Positions 16,713 to 25,579 of a stretch of 57,184 nt of DNA are shown here, piece by piece. Position 1 is the stretch's first letter; every line of letters starts with the position of its first letter. Position numbers and translations under genes: made by a program. The notes under the pieces were generated by a model, which saw only the letters and a list, made by a program, of their open reading frames with translations, was not told the origin of the DNA and did no database searches. This stretch comes from Sphingomonadaceae bacterium (GTDB lineage Bacteria > Pseudomonadota > Alphaproteobacteria > Sphingomonadales > Sphingomonadaceae), in NCBI GenBank assembly GCA_947453945.1, contig CANGJB010000018.1:1-57184 (forward strand). Direction: 5' to 3'.

Positions 16713-17513
16713 TCAGGCGGCCTGCTTGATCTTTTCGACCGCGAGGCTGACGCGGTTGGAGATCGGCTGGAAAGCCTCGCTCGCGAGCTTGAGCATGGCT
16801 TCGCTGTTCTTCGAGGTCGCGGCCATCGCGGCGTCGAACTGCTTGCGCATCATCGCGTTCTGCTTCTCGAAGAATTCGGCCGGCGACTTCACCGAAGCGA
16901 GTTCCTTGATTTCGGCCTGCATCGTCTCGACCACGGTCTTGGTCTCGGCGGCGTAGCTCTTGGTCATTTCCTGGATGCCGCTGGCGAGAATCTTGGTCGA
17001 TTCGACGACGGCCTCGACGTTGCCCTTGGTGAAGGTGCTGACATCGCCCAGCGCAGCCTGGCTCTTTTCGAACGCGGCCTTCGCCTTTTCAGCGGCTTCC
17101 TTCATCGCGGTCTGGATGGTCTCGGTCATTTCGGTGGTGGTGGCGGTCATGATGGAAAAATCCTTCTGCTTGGGGGCCGCGCTCTTCATGGAGGCGGCGT
17201 TGTTCTGGTTGGTCTTGATAACGGGTGTGCTGATTTTCGCGGCGCGCTTCGGCGCAGGCTTGGCAGCCTTTGCAGCAGCTTTGCGAACCGCCTTGGCGGC
17301 CGGGGCAACCGGCGCTTCGACGGCTGGCGCCGGGGCAGGTGCGGCGACCTTGCGGGGACGTCCGGCCTTGCCCTTTGGCTTGGCAGCGGCAGCCGGAGCG
17401 GCTTCCGCTGCAAGCCCTACCGGTGGCACGAGCGGCGTGGCCGTGGTCGGTTCAGCCGCGGCGATCTGCACCGCGTCTGCTGCGGGTGCGATATCCTTGA
17501 CGTTGTCTTCCAT
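16713..17513 (-). CDS. Phasin with histone-like, AT-hook N-terminal region
   Basis: Residues about 135-266 form a phasin domain: amphipathic helices such as AMKEAAEKAKAAFEKSQAAL and a C-terminal KNSEAMLKLASEAFQPISNR. Phasins coat polyhydroxyalkanoate granules. Residues about 1-120 are unlike a phasin: low-complexity Ala/Pro/Lys with KGKAGRPRK, an AT-hook-like core, and AKAVRKAAAKAAKPAPKRAA, resembling histone H1/PhaF tails that bind DNA. I infer that it tethers granules to the nucleoid. An internal ATG at 17151 (MTATTTEMTETIQ) would give a phasin-only form. The start at 17513 gives MEDNVKDIAPAAD; the frame is open 13 codons further. It is next to phaC. Confidence 0.85.
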   Translation of the reverse strand: MEDNVKDIAPAADAVQIAAAEPTTATPLVPPVGLAAEAAPAAAAKPKGKAGRPRKVAAPAPAPAVEAPVAPAAKAVRKAAAKAAKPAPKRAAKISTPVIKTNQNNAASMKSAAPKQKDFSIMTATTTEMTETIQTAMKEAAEKAKAAFEKSQAALGDVSTFTKGNVEAVVESTKILASGIQEMTKSYAAETKTVVETMQAEIKELASVKSPAEFFEKQNAMMRKQFDAAMAATSKNSEAMLKLASEAFQPISNRVSLAVEKIKQAA

Positions 17514-17586
17514 GGTCTCAATGCTCCTGCGCCGGACACGCCCCGTTTCCAAAAAACCAATGTCTTGGTTTAGCAGCGGACCGTGT

Positions 17587-17643
17587 TGCAGTGCACAAAA
17601 TAGGTGGATGCACCCAGATCGTCAAGTCTTATTGTGCACTGCA
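17587..17643. promoter_or_regulatory. Inverted 12-bp repeats upstream of the phasin gene, candidate PhaR sites
   Basis: TGCAGTGCACAA (17587-17598) and TTGTGCACTGCA (17632-17643) are exact inverted copies separated by 33 bases. They lie 74-130 bases upstream of the phasin start, in the phaC-phasin gap. PhaR, the PHA-responsive repressor of phasin genes, is known to prefer TGC/GCA-rich dyads. Assignment to PhaR is inference; no phaR gene is in the window. Confidence 0.6.
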
Positions 17644-17696
17644 CCATAATCAGATCGCCCCAGAATGGCGGGAGCAATGCTGGTCGGCAGGGGTGC

Positions 17697-19604
17697 TTAG
17701 CGCATCTTTACATAGCGCCCGGGGGCATCCTCGATCACCCGGTCGCCGCGCCCGCCGGGCACGCGCTTGCCCTTCGCCGGAACGGCGGCGGCGTCCGACT
17801 CGCGGATCCAGTCGATCCAGTCCGGCCACCAGCTCCCCTTGGTCTCGCGCGCGCCGGTAATGAATTCGCCGAGCGTGGTGGGCGCGCCGTCATTGCGCCA
17901 GAACTGGTACTTGCCCGCATCCGGCGGATTGACCACTCCGGCGATGTGCCCTGATCCCGCCAGCAGGAAGCGCCAGGGTCCGCTGAGCAGCCGGGTGAGC
18001 TTCCACACGCTTTCAGCCGGTGCGATGTGATCCTCGCGCCCCGCCTGGATGTAGCAGGGCGTACTGATCAGGTGCAGGTCGATCGGCGTCCCGTCGATCT
18101 CGAGCGAATCCGGCATGATCAGCCGGTTGTCGCGGTAGAGATCTTCCAGATAGGACTTGTGCCATTTTGCCGGCAGGTTGGTGGTGTCGCCGTTCCAGTG
18201 GAGCAGATCGAATGCCGGGTATTCCTCGCCCAGCAGGTAGTTGCTGACGACGTAGTTCCAGATGAGGTCGGTCCCGCGCAGCAGGTTGAAGGTCGCGGCC
18301 AGGTAGCGCCCGTCAAGGTAGCCGTCGGTCACCATGCCTTCGAGCAGCTTGATCTGGCTGTCGTCGATGAACGATTTGAGGTCGCCTGCTTTCTCGAAAT
18401 CGACCTGCGCGGTGAAGAACGTGGCCGAACGCACTTTGTCCGCTTCGCCGCGCCGCGCCATCAGCGCCAGCGTGGCGGCGAGCGTGGTGCCTGCTACGCA
18501 ATAGCCGATCACATGGGTCTGCGGCACGGCCAGCCGTTCGCGCACCACCTCGATCGCCTCAATCTGCGCTAGCACATAGTCATCCCAGACGATCTCGGCC
18601 ATCGAGGCATCGGCCGATTTCCACGACACTACGAAGACCGTGAGACCCTGCTCCACCGCCCAGCGGATGAAGCTTTTCTTGGGATTGAGATCGAGGATGT
18701 AGAAGCGGTTGATCCATGGCGGGAAGATCAGCAGCGGCACGGCAAGCACTTGTTCGGTGGCCGGGCTGTACTGGATCAGCTGGAAGAGCGGCGTCTCGTA
18801 CACCACCTTGCCGGGCGTGATCGCGATGTTGCGGCCGAGCTCGAAAGCCTGCGGATCGGTGTGGGTAAGCTGGCCCTTGCGCAAGTCTGCCAGCAAGTGC
18901 TCCGCGCCTTTCACGAGGTTCTCTCCCCGGGTCTCGAGCGTGCGTTCGAGCACGACCGGGTTGGTCATCGGGAAGTTCGCCGGGCTTAGCGCATCGACCA
19001 CTATTTTCGTGAAAAACTCAATCTGGTGCTGGCGCTCGGGCGGCATGCCCTTGGTCTCGGCGGCCATGGCCGTGAGCCGTTCGGCAAGCAGCAGGTACGT
19101 CTGGTGGAGCAGCGCGAACCACGGCTGGTCTGCCCAGCGCGGATCGGCAAAGCGCCGGTCCTTGCGCGGCAGCGCCGGTGCATCATCCGCACTGGCCCCC
19201 GCACTGGCCCTTGGGCCGATGCCATACCGGCCCAGCACGGTGGTCCACAGTTCCAGCCCGTCTTCCCAGAGCTTCGCCTGTGTTTCGGTCTGCGCCAGCG
19301 GCAGGGCGGAATACCAGTCTGTGAACATCGACGTCCAGCGCGCCGGATCAGTCATGCGGGCCAGCATGGGCTCGCTCTGCCCCGCCTGCTCGGCGCCGAA
19401 ATCGAGCCACATCTTCTGCAACTTGGCGGCAGACATCGGCCAGTGCTGGAGATCGGTGGGATCGGGCGGCGGCGTTGATGCGGTAGGCAGGAAGGGGGCG
19501 AACAGGGCCTGCATCGCTTCACCCTGCTGGCGCAGGAGATCTTCGATAACCGCTGGATCCATCGGGCCGTCCGGCGTCTGGGTCGGCTTTGCGGGGTCGG
19601 CCAT
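17697..19604 (-). CDS. phaC: Class I poly(R)-hydroxyalkanoate synthase
   Basis: PhaC polymerises 3-hydroxyacyl-CoA to PHA at the granule surface. The lipase-like box IGYCVAGTT places the catalytic cysteine at residue 369; the aspartate region GREDHIAP and the histidine region LAGSGHIAGVVNPP are intact. At 635 residues it is in the class I range (class III is about 360 and needs PhaE). The N-terminal domain (about 1-190) is acidic and Pro-rich at first. AGGGAT precedes the ATG. The phasin gene is downstream on the same strand, but the 180-base gap with its own dyads suggests separate control. Confidence 0.95.
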   Translation of the reverse strand: MADPAKPTQTPDGPMDPAVIEDLLRQQGEAMQALFAPFLPTASTPPPDPTDLQHWPMSAAKLQKMWLDFGAEQAGQSEPMLARMTDPARWTSMFTDWYSALPLAQTETQAKLWEDGLELWTTVLGRYGIGPRASAGASADDAPALPRKDRRFADPRWADQPWFALLHQTYLLLAERLTAMAAETKGMPPERQHQIEFFTKIVVDALSPANFPMTNPVVLERTLETRGENLVKGAEHLLADLRKGQLTHTDPQAFELGRNIAITPGKVVYETPLFQLIQYSPATEQVLAVPLLIFPPWINRFYILDLNPKKSFIRWAVEQGLTVFVVSWKSADASMAEIVWDDYVLAQIEAIEVVRERLAVPQTHVIGYCVAGTTLAATLALMARRGEADKVRSATFFTAQVDFEKAGDLKSFIDDSQIKLLEGMVTDGYLDGRYLAATFNLLRGTDLIWNYVVSNYLLGEEYPAFDLLHWNGDTTNLPAKWHKSYLEDLYRDNRLIMPDSLEIDGTPIDLHLISTPCYIQAGREDHIAPAESVWKLTRLLSGPWRFLLAGSGHIAGVVNPPDAGKYQFWRNDGAPTTLGEFITGARETKGSWWPDWIDWIRESDAAAVPAKGKRVPGGRGDRVIEDAPGRYVKMR

Positions 19605-19753
19605 GGTGATTGCATCCCTGTTGCGCTCGGGCCTCCCTTATAGCGCTCTTCGCGCGCCTTGTGAGCCCTTCCGGTTTCCATGGGCGGGTGATTGTCGTAA
19701 GGGGCCTGATGACGCTGCGCTTTTGCGGCGCCAACGGAGTGAGTAAACCTGCC

Positions 19754-20953
19754 GTGACCGAAGAATTCTACCGCATGAAGCGCCTGCCGCCCTATGTCAT
19801 CGCCGAAGTGAACGCGATGCGGGCCGCCGCACGCGCCGGCGGGCGGGACATCATCGATCTCGGCATGGGCAACCCCGATCTGCCGCCGCCTGCACATGTC
19901 ATCGAAAAGCTGTGCGAAGTGGCGATGAAGCCCGATGCACACGGCTATTCGGCTTCCAAGGGCATTCCCGGCGTGCGCAAGGCGCAGGCAAACTACTATG
20001 CCCGCCGCTTCAATGTGGAGCTTGATCCCGAGAACGAAGTGGTCATGACCATGGGCTCGAAGGAAGGGCTTGCCAGCCTCGCCACCGCGATCACCGCGCC
20101 GGGCGATGTCGTGCTTGCGCCCAATCCCAGCTACCCGATCCACACCTTCGGCTTCATCATCGCGGGCGCCACGATCCGTTCGGTGCCGACCACGCCGGAT
20201 GAACGCTATTGGGAATCGCTCGACCGGGCGATGCGCTACAGCGTGCCGCGCCCTTCGGTGATCATCGTCAACTATCCGTCGAACCCGACCGCCGAGACGG
20301 TGGACCTTGCCTTTTACGAACGGCTGGTCGCCTGGGCGCGCGAGAACAAGGTCTGGGTCCTGTCCGATCTGGCCTATTCCGAACTCTATTTCGATGGCAA
20401 CCCGACGCGCTCGATCCTCGAAGTGCCTGGCGCGAAGGATGTCGCGGTCGAGTTCACCTCGATGTCGAAGACGTTCTCGATGGCCGGCTGGCGCGTGGGC
20501 TTTGCCGTGGGCAACAAGCAGCTCATCGCCGCTCTAACCCGCGTGAAGTCCTACCTCGATTATGGCGCGTTCACGCCGATCCAGGCCGCGACGTGCGCCG
20601 CGCTCAACGGACCGCAGGACATCGTGGAGACGAACCGCCTGCTTTATCAGAAGCGCCGCGACGTGATGGTCGAGGCGTTCGGCCGGGCAGGATGGGAAAT
20701 CCCTTCTCCACGCGCATCGATGTTCGCCTGGGCCCCGCTGCCCCCGGCATTGCGCGAGATGGGCAGCCTCGAGTTTTCCAAGCAGCTCCTAACCCACGCC
20801 GAAGTCGCGGTTGCGCCCGGTGTTGGCTACGGCGAGGACGGCGAGGGCTATGTGCGCATCGCCATGGTCGAGAACGAGCAGCGCCTGCGCCAGGCTGCGC
20901 GCAACATCCGCCGTTACCTTTCCAGCATGGGTGTCAACGCCAGCGCGGCGTGA
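19754..20953 (+). CDS. PLP-dependent class I aminotransferase (AlaC-like)
   Basis: A fold-type I aminotransferase, 399 residues from the chosen GTG. The substrate loop DLGMGNPDLPPP, the NPTAE turn (YPSNPTAETV) and the PLP lysine in SMSKTFSMAGWRVGF are present. The N-terminus VTEEFYRMKRLPPYV matches the AlaC/LL-diaminopimelate aminotransferase-like group, which makes alanine from pyruvate and glutamate in enterobacteria. Other starts in frame (19709 ATG, 19775 ATG) cannot be ruled out; GTG 19754 gives the family-like beginning. It is followed after 30 bases by the crotonase gene on the same strand, probably one transcript. Confidence 0.85.
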   Translation: MTEEFYRMKRLPPYVIAEVNAMRAAARAGGRDIIDLGMGNPDLPPPAHVIEKLCEVAMKPDAHGYSASKGIPGVRKAQANYYARRFNVELDPENEVVMTMGSKEGLASLATAITAPGDVVLAPNPSYPIHTFGFIIAGATIRSVPTTPDERYWESLDRAMRYSVPRPSVIIVNYPSNPTAETVDLAFYERLVAWARENKVWVLSDLAYSELYFDGNPTRSILEVPGAKDVAVEFTSMSKTFSMAGWRVGFAVGNKQLIAALTRVKSYLDYGAFTPIQAATCAALNGPQDIVETNRLLYQKRRDVMVEAFGRAGWEIPSPRASMFAWAPLPPALREMGSLEFSKQLLTHAEVAVAPGVGYGEDGEGYVRIAMVENEQRLRQAARNIRRYLSSMGVNASAA

Positions 20954-20983
20954 ACCCGTATTTCGAGAAGCAGGACCAGCCTC

Positions 20984-21784
20984 ATGAATTTCCATGACCG
21001 TGTCAGTGTGACAATCGAAGATCACGTCGCCCATGTCCTGCTCGATCGGGCGGACAAGATGAACGCGCTCGACGATGCGATGTTCGAGGCGATCATCGCC
21101 GCCGGGAGCCATCTGCACAGCGCCAAGGGCGTGCGCAGTGTGGTGCTTTCGGGCGCGGGGCGTTCGTTCTGCGCAGGACTCGATCTTTCGAGCATGGGCA
21201 ACACCGATCGCTGGGGAAACGGCGGCGACCTGACCGACCGTACGCACGGCAACGCCAACCGCGCGCAATATGCCGCGATGGTGTGGCGCAACCTGCCGGT
21301 GCCGGTGATCGCTGCGGTCCACGGCGTTTGCTTTGGCGGCGGGCTGCAGGTGGCGAGCGGCGCGGACATCCGCATCGTCCACCCCGATGCGCGGCTGGCG
21401 GTGATGGAAGTGAAGTGGGGCCTCGTGCCCGACATGGCCGGCTACGTTCTGTGGCGCGGGAACGTGCGCGATGATGTGCTGCGCGAGCTGACCTATACGC
21501 ACCGCGAGTTCAACGGCACCGAGGCGGCGGCACTTGGCTTTGCCACCCATGCCGATGCCGATCCTTTGGGCCGGGCCATGGCGCTCGCGCAAGAGATTGC
21601 GGGCAAGAGCCCCCATGCCGTGCGCGGGTCCAAGCAGCTCACCAATCGCACCGCGCATATGGACGAAGACCAGATCCTCATGGCCGAAAGCGTCGCGCAG
21701 CATGAACTGATGTATTCGCGCAATCAGATCGAGGCGGTGAAGGCAGGCATGGAAAAGCGCGCCGCCGATTTCGTCGATCCCTGA
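20984..21784 (+). CDS. Crotonase/enoyl-CoA hydratase family protein
   Basis: The 266-residue product has both oxyanion-hole segments of the crotonase fold: GRSFCAGLDLSSMG (about residue 54) and HGVCFGGGLQVASGADIRI (about residue 110). Members hydrate or isomerise acyl-CoA double bonds. The glutamate usually found in the first catalytic loop is not obvious (region VMEVKWGLVPDMAG has one glutamate, as in many paralogues), so reaction type is open. Located 30 bases after the aminotransferase gene. A link to PHA precursor supply is possible but unproven. Confidence 0.88.
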   Translation: MNFHDRVSVTIEDHVAHVLLDRADKMNALDDAMFEAIIAAGSHLHSAKGVRSVVLSGAGRSFCAGLDLSSMGNTDRWGNGGDLTDRTHGNANRAQYAAMVWRNLPVPVIAAVHGVCFGGGLQVASGADIRIVHPDARLAVMEVKWGLVPDMAGYVLWRGNVRDDVLRELTYTHREFNGTEAAALGFATHADADPLGRAMALAQEIAGKSPHAVRGSKQLTNRTAHMDEDQILMAESVAQHELMYSRNQIEAVKAGMEKRAADFVDP

Positions 21785-21868
21785 TCTGCCCGGGCAAGAA
21801 GCAAAGAATCCCGTTGCGGGCGGCCCGGTGCTCGGCTAACCGCGCCGTTCCACGCTGAAGCGCATCGG

Positions 21869-21942
21869 GGCCCGATGGCGGAGTGGTGACGTAGCGGACT
21901 GCAAATCCGTGCACGCCGGTTCGATTCCGGCTCGGGCCTCCA
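21869..21942 (+). tRNA. tRNA-Cys (anticodon GCA)
   Basis: Folds as a complete cloverleaf: acceptor GGCCCGA (21869-21875) pairs with TCGGGCC (21932-21938); anticodon arm CGGA-CTGCAAA-TCCG with GCA at 21901-21903; T-arm GCCGG-TTCGATT-CCGGC. The discriminator base is T and CCA is encoded (21940-21942). A short dyad, CGACAC/GTGTCG (21944-21967), follows without a T-run. Confidence 0.97.
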
Positions 21943-22234
21943 ACGACACTCCTGCGCAAACGTGTCGGGAATGAGAGCCCCGCAAAATGGCGCAATTCCG
22001 GGCTAGGCCACCTTATCTGACCAGTGAGTTCAGTCTCCGCTGAGACGGAAAGTAGCCTTGAAACGTGCCGCAAATACGCAGAGTCTCTGTGCCCAATTCT
22101 GCATCGACGGTTTCATAAAAACCCCCGTCTCTGCCGTTTTTGCTTTTATGGTGGTTGCTGCTGCCCGTAGGTCAGATGCGGCCGGTCCCAACCACACCTG
22201 GTCATTTCCATCTGCAACGGCGAACGTCTGGCCT
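21943..22234. other. Gene-free stretch between tRNA-Cys and the cysteine desulfhydrase remnant
   Basis: Apart from the small dyad after the tRNA, no gene, repeat or integrase remnant is recognisable. None of the minus-strand frames continues the truncated desulfhydrase, so the missing C-terminal part was deleted or replaced here. Confidence 0.5.
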
Positions 22235-22474
22235 TTACAGAAGCTGCCGATAAGAAGCGTCGACGATCTGGCGGCCTTCGGTGAACCGGCCGTCGCACAA
22301 GGCAACGAGGAACAGCGACCGCGAGAGGCGGTGTTTGAGGCTACCGGTCGGGTGGCTCGATTCGTCCTTCAGATAGAGAGCGATGTGCGGCAGCGCGGAG
22401 ACGGGCAAGGGAATTAGTTGGGTATCGGCGGAACGATTGAAGTCCGCCTCGACCCGCCCGATCGCCCAGTTCAC
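22235..22474 (-). pseudogene. Truncated Cds1-type PLP cysteine desulfhydrase/synthase
   Basis: A 79-codon frame reads like the N-terminus of Cds1-type cysteine desulfhydrases: NWAIGRVEADFNRSADTQL, then LYLKDESSHPTGSLKHRLS with the PLP-binding lysine in SLKHRL, then SLFLVALCDG. Family members continue with VEASSGSTAVSEAYF; here the match ends at QIVDAS and a stop follows seven codons later. A full protein is about 350 residues, so over three quarters is missing, including the rest of the cofactor site. The GTG at 22474 follows a stop codon directly. It cannot encode a working enzyme. It lies 300 bases from tRNA-Cys. Confidence 0.75.
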
Positions 22475-22610
22475 TTAATCCCGACCGCGCATGCAATTGC
22501 TCCCGCCGGCCCGACGGGTATGCCGGCCGCGTTCACCGAGCTAGCCTTTCAGTCGTCAGCGCGATAGGCGGTGCGGCGCTCTGCATCTATCGATCTGGCT
22601 GCTAGACCGA

Positions 22611-24341
22611 TTATCTTGCGGCTTGTTCGGCTGCTGAGAACACCTTCTCGCCCGCGATGTAGGTCGCCAGCACCTTGGTTGCGTGGATTTCGCCGACCGG
22701 CACGGTCATCGGATCGCGGTCGAGAATGATGAGGTCGGCCAGCTTGCCCGGCTCCAGCGTCCCGCCGCGATCTAGCCTACCCATTTCCGCCGCGCCATTG
22801 CGCGTCAGCAGCGCCATCGCTTGTTCGCGCGAGATGCGCTGGCCCGCGTTGATCGGATCGCCCGTCGCTCCTGGCACTTGCCGCGTCACCAGCGTTTCAA
22901 AGCCGAGCCACGGATTGACCGAGGGTACCACCGGCCAGTCGGAGCCGACCACCACGTTTGCGCCGCTCTCCACGACTTCGCGCATCGGCCAGAGCCGTTT
23001 CATGCGTTCTGGCCCTACTGCCGTCGCGATATCGACCGAGGTGATCGGCGTGGGCCACCAGATATAGGGCGAGAGTTCCCAAGTGAAGTGGAGCTCACGG
23101 CCCTTGGGCACATCGGCCATGTCAACGAAGGTGTTGTGCCCGATCTCGTGGTGCGGGCCGCTATCGCCATTGGCCTTTCGGGCTGCCGCAATGGCCTCCA
23201 CCGCCTCACGCACCGAGCCGTCGCCAGCGGCGTGGAACTTTACCTGAATACCCTGCCGGTCGAACGCGGTGACAGCCGGGAAGAGCTTGTCTTCGGGGAT
23301 TAGCTTGAGCCCGCGTCCGTCGCCTGGGCCCTGATCTTCGTGCGGCCCGCCGCGGTGCTCATAGGGGGCGAGCATGACAGCGGTGCGACCTTCGAGCGGC
23401 ACGCCATCGAGGAACATTTTCACGCAATCGAGCTTCAGGCGTCCTGTGCTCCAGGCTTGGCGATTGGCGATCAGCCTTTCGCCTTCCACCGAGTTTGGCT
23501 CCCAGACGATACAGCCGCGCGCATATTGCTTCAGCCCGCCCGAGCGCGCGTATCCTGAAAGCCCTTCGACCATCGCCGGCCGCACGGCCGCATCGGTAAA
23601 GCCGACGATGCCATAGGAGAGCATTTCATCGGTCGCGGCCTTGACTGCGGTTAGCTGGTCTTCGGCTGTCACCTTGGGAATGAAGCGCTCGATATAGCGC
23701 GCAGTGACCTCGCGCAGCACGCCGGTGGGCTCACCCTTGGCATCGCGGTCGATGACCCCTCCCGCCTCATCCTTGGTCGCGCGGGTGATCCCGGCAATCG
23801 CAAGCAACCGCGAATTGACCCAAACGCTGTGCAGGCTCTCATCGTTGAGCATCACTGGATTGTTTGGAGCGACAGCATCGAGCAGGTGCTTGTTCTGCTC
23901 GCCCGGCTTGAACGCCGCGCCGACCCAGCTGCCGCCGATGATCCACTCGCCCGGCTTCGCTTTGGCTGCGCAGCCCTTGACCGCCGCAACGATGGTCTTC
24001 GCGTCTGCACCCTGCGCAAAGCGGCAGGAGAGCTTGTCGCGGCCCGCGAAATAGGTGTGGACGTGCATGTCATAGAGGCCGGGCATGGCCGTGTGTCCTG
24101 CCAGATCGACCTTGCGCGCGGTCGGCGGGGCCATGCCTTCAATTTCGGCGTCCGAGCCAACTGCGACGATGGTATCGCCCGCCACGGCGATTGCCTGCGC
24201 GCTGCCGCCGGGGGTGAGCACAGTGCCGTGAACGAAGACCAGATCGACCGGCGCCGGCTGGGCCATGACCGGAGCGCTGGCGGCCGCGATGGCGAGCAGC
24301 GATGTGGTTAGGGTGCTGGCGGTCAAGCTGCGGGCGGTCAT
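22611..24341 (-). CDS. Exported YtcJ-like amidohydrolase
   Basis: A 576-residue amidohydrolase-superfamily enzyme of the YtcJ type. A signal peptide (MTARSLTASTLTTSLLAIAA..., cleavage after VMA) predicts export. Metal ligands are visible in LYDMHVHTYF, and KFHAAGDGSVREA and VVGSDWPVVPS belong to the C-terminal metal/active-site region. YtcJ-like proteins hydrolyse amide or N-acyl bonds of poorly known substrates. The start at 24341 has AAGGAA nine bases upstream; the open frame runs 19 codons further without a leader-like sequence. It is divergent from the AraC-type regulator and about 40% similar by eye in motif layout to the second amidohydrolase at 27524, suggesting related substrates. Confidence 0.85.
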   Translation of the reverse strand: MTARSLTASTLTTSLLAIAAASAPVMAQPAPVDLVFVHGTVLTPGGSAQAIAVAGDTIVAVGSDAEIEGMAPPTARKVDLAGHTAMPGLYDMHVHTYFAGRDKLSCRFAQGADAKTIVAAVKGCAAKAKPGEWIIGGSWVGAAFKPGEQNKHLLDAVAPNNPVMLNDESLHSVWVNSRLLAIAGITRATKDEAGGVIDRDAKGEPTGVLREVTARYIERFIPKVTAEDQLTAVKAATDEMLSYGIVGFTDAAVRPAMVEGLSGYARSGGLKQYARGCIVWEPNSVEGERLIANRQAWSTGRLKLDCVKMFLDGVPLEGRTAVMLAPYEHRGGPHEDQGPGDGRGLKLIPEDKLFPAVTAFDRQGIQVKFHAAGDGSVREAVEAIAAARKANGDSGPHHEIGHNTFVDMADVPKGRELHFTWELSPYIWWPTPITSVDIATAVGPERMKRLWPMREVVESGANVVVGSDWPVVPSVNPWLGFETLVTRQVPGATGDPINAGQRISREQAMALLTRNGAAEMGRLDRGGTLEPGKLADLIILDRDPMTVPVGEIHATKVLATYIAGEKVFSAAEQAAR

Positions 24342-24401
24342 ACGGTGTGGTTCCTTGCTAAGAACGGGCATCGGGCGGTGGTTGGCCGCGGTCAACAATA
24401 G

Positions 24402-24429
24402 GCCAAGCCCGCGGTAGAACCGGCTTGGC
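24402..24429. promoter_or_regulatory. 8+8 inverted repeat between amidohydrolase and regulator
   Basis: GCCAAGCC (24402-24409) and GGCTTGGC (24422-24429) are exact inverted copies 12 bases apart, 60 bases upstream of the amidohydrolase start and 137 bases before the regulator start. A candidate operator or a stem; the AraC-type protein next door is the obvious but untested binder. Confidence 0.4.
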
Positions 24430-24565
24430 TGATGCGGCCAAACTGCAGACAGGTCATTGAAACCTTGAAGTCCGGCATGGATTATCGGCCAGCATCGATG
24501 GGAGGGAGGCTTTCACGCGTGGCGGCGGCAAACGTCTGGAATGGCCGGACAGACAGGAGCGCCGG

Positions 24566-25579
24566 GTGTTGAGGCCGACGATCTCCGTGCTCGTGCTGCG
24601 CCATGTTGCCAATTGCCTTGATCTCGTCGGCTGCGATCCCGAACCCATGCTGGCGCGCTTCGGCCTGCGCCGCCCCGATCTCGACAATGCGCGTGCCGCG
24701 ATGCCGCTGGCGGACTTTCTGGGCTTCCTCGAGCTGGCGGCAGAGCAGGCTGGCAATCCCTACCTGGGGCTGCAGGCAGGGCGGCTCGGCGCGCTCAACA
24801 GCCTTGGCGCGCTCGGCTTCCTGTTCCTCAGCGCGCCGTCGCTGCGGGCCGCTTTCACCGGCTTCGATGCCTATCTCGCCACTATCCAGGACGCGGTGCG
24901 CAACCGGTTTTCCACGGAGGCCGGGATCGCGACGTTCGAATACATGATCACGGACCAGACGCTGCAGGCACGCCGGCAAGACGCCGAGTTCTCGATCGCG
25001 CTGACGCAAAACATGTGCCGCAGCTATGTCGGCGCAGATTTCGAGCTTATCGAGGTACGCTTTGAGCATGCCTGCCAGGGCGACGAGCGCTTCTACCGCT
25101 CGTTCTTCGGGTGCGACGTGTTCTTTGATCAGGACACCAATTCGTTCTCGTTCGAGGACCAATTCCTCGTGCGGACCAGCCCGGTGATCGATCCCGAACT
25201 CTATCCGATTGTCGAGGAACACTTGCGGCGGCGCGTGGCCGAAGGCACCCGGCGCGCGCGATCGCACAAGGATATCGTGCGCGCGCTCGAAGACAGTCCG
25301 CTCGACCGGACACCCACGCTCGACGAGATCGCGGCAACGTTGGGGGTTTCTGCGGCGACGCTGGGCCGCCGGTTGAAGACGGAAGGGCTGCGCTGGCGCG
25401 ATCTTGTCAACGATCGACGGATGCATGCGGCAGCGCGGCTGCTGCGGCAGAGCCAGCGCGAGATAGGCGATATCGCGCTGGCGGTTGGCTTTGCCGAAAG
25501 CTCAAGTTTCGTGCGCCGCTTCGGCCGCCATTTCGGCACGACGCCGCAGCGCTTTCGCAAGCGGGAGGAAGCGTCCTAG
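24566..25579 (+). CDS. AraC-family transcriptional regulator (OruR-type)
   Basis: The 337-residue product has an N-terminal Arabinose_bd-like domain of the OruR/ArgR type (about residues 20-205; GCDPEPMLARFGL, GNPYLGLQAG) and a C-terminal AraC double helix-turn-helix (about 240-335). In the latter, IAATLGVSAATLGRRLKTEG is the first HTH and IGDIALAVGFAESSSFVRRF the second. Its start is GTG with GGAG six bases upstream. Placed between two exported amidohydrolase/dehydrogenase units, it probably controls them in response to their substrate or product. Confidence 0.9.
   Translation: MLRPTISVLVLRHVANCLDLVGCDPEPMLARFGLRRPDLDNARAAMPLADFLGFLELAAEQAGNPYLGLQAGRLGALNSLGALGFLFLSAPSLRAAFTGFDAYLATIQDAVRNRFSTEAGIATFEYMITDQTLQARRQDAEFSIALTQNMCRSYVGADFELIEVRFEHACQGDERFYRSFFGCDVFFDQDTNSFSFEDQFLVRTSPVIDPELYPIVEEHLRRRVAEGTRRARSHKDIVRALEDSPLDRTPTLDEIAATLGVSAATLGRRLKTEGLRWRDLVNDRRMHAAARLLRQSQREIGDIALAVGFAESSSFVRRFGRHFGTTPQRFRKREEAS

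Noticed and set aside
21678..22073. Minus-strand frame with a GPSRNRTGVHGFAVRY-type peptide
   Set aside because: This is the antisense translation of tRNA-Cys, a known annotation artefact.
22058..22417. A plus-strand frame of 119 codons in the gap after tRNA-Cys
   Set aside because: It runs antisense to the desulfhydrase remnant and shows no family features.
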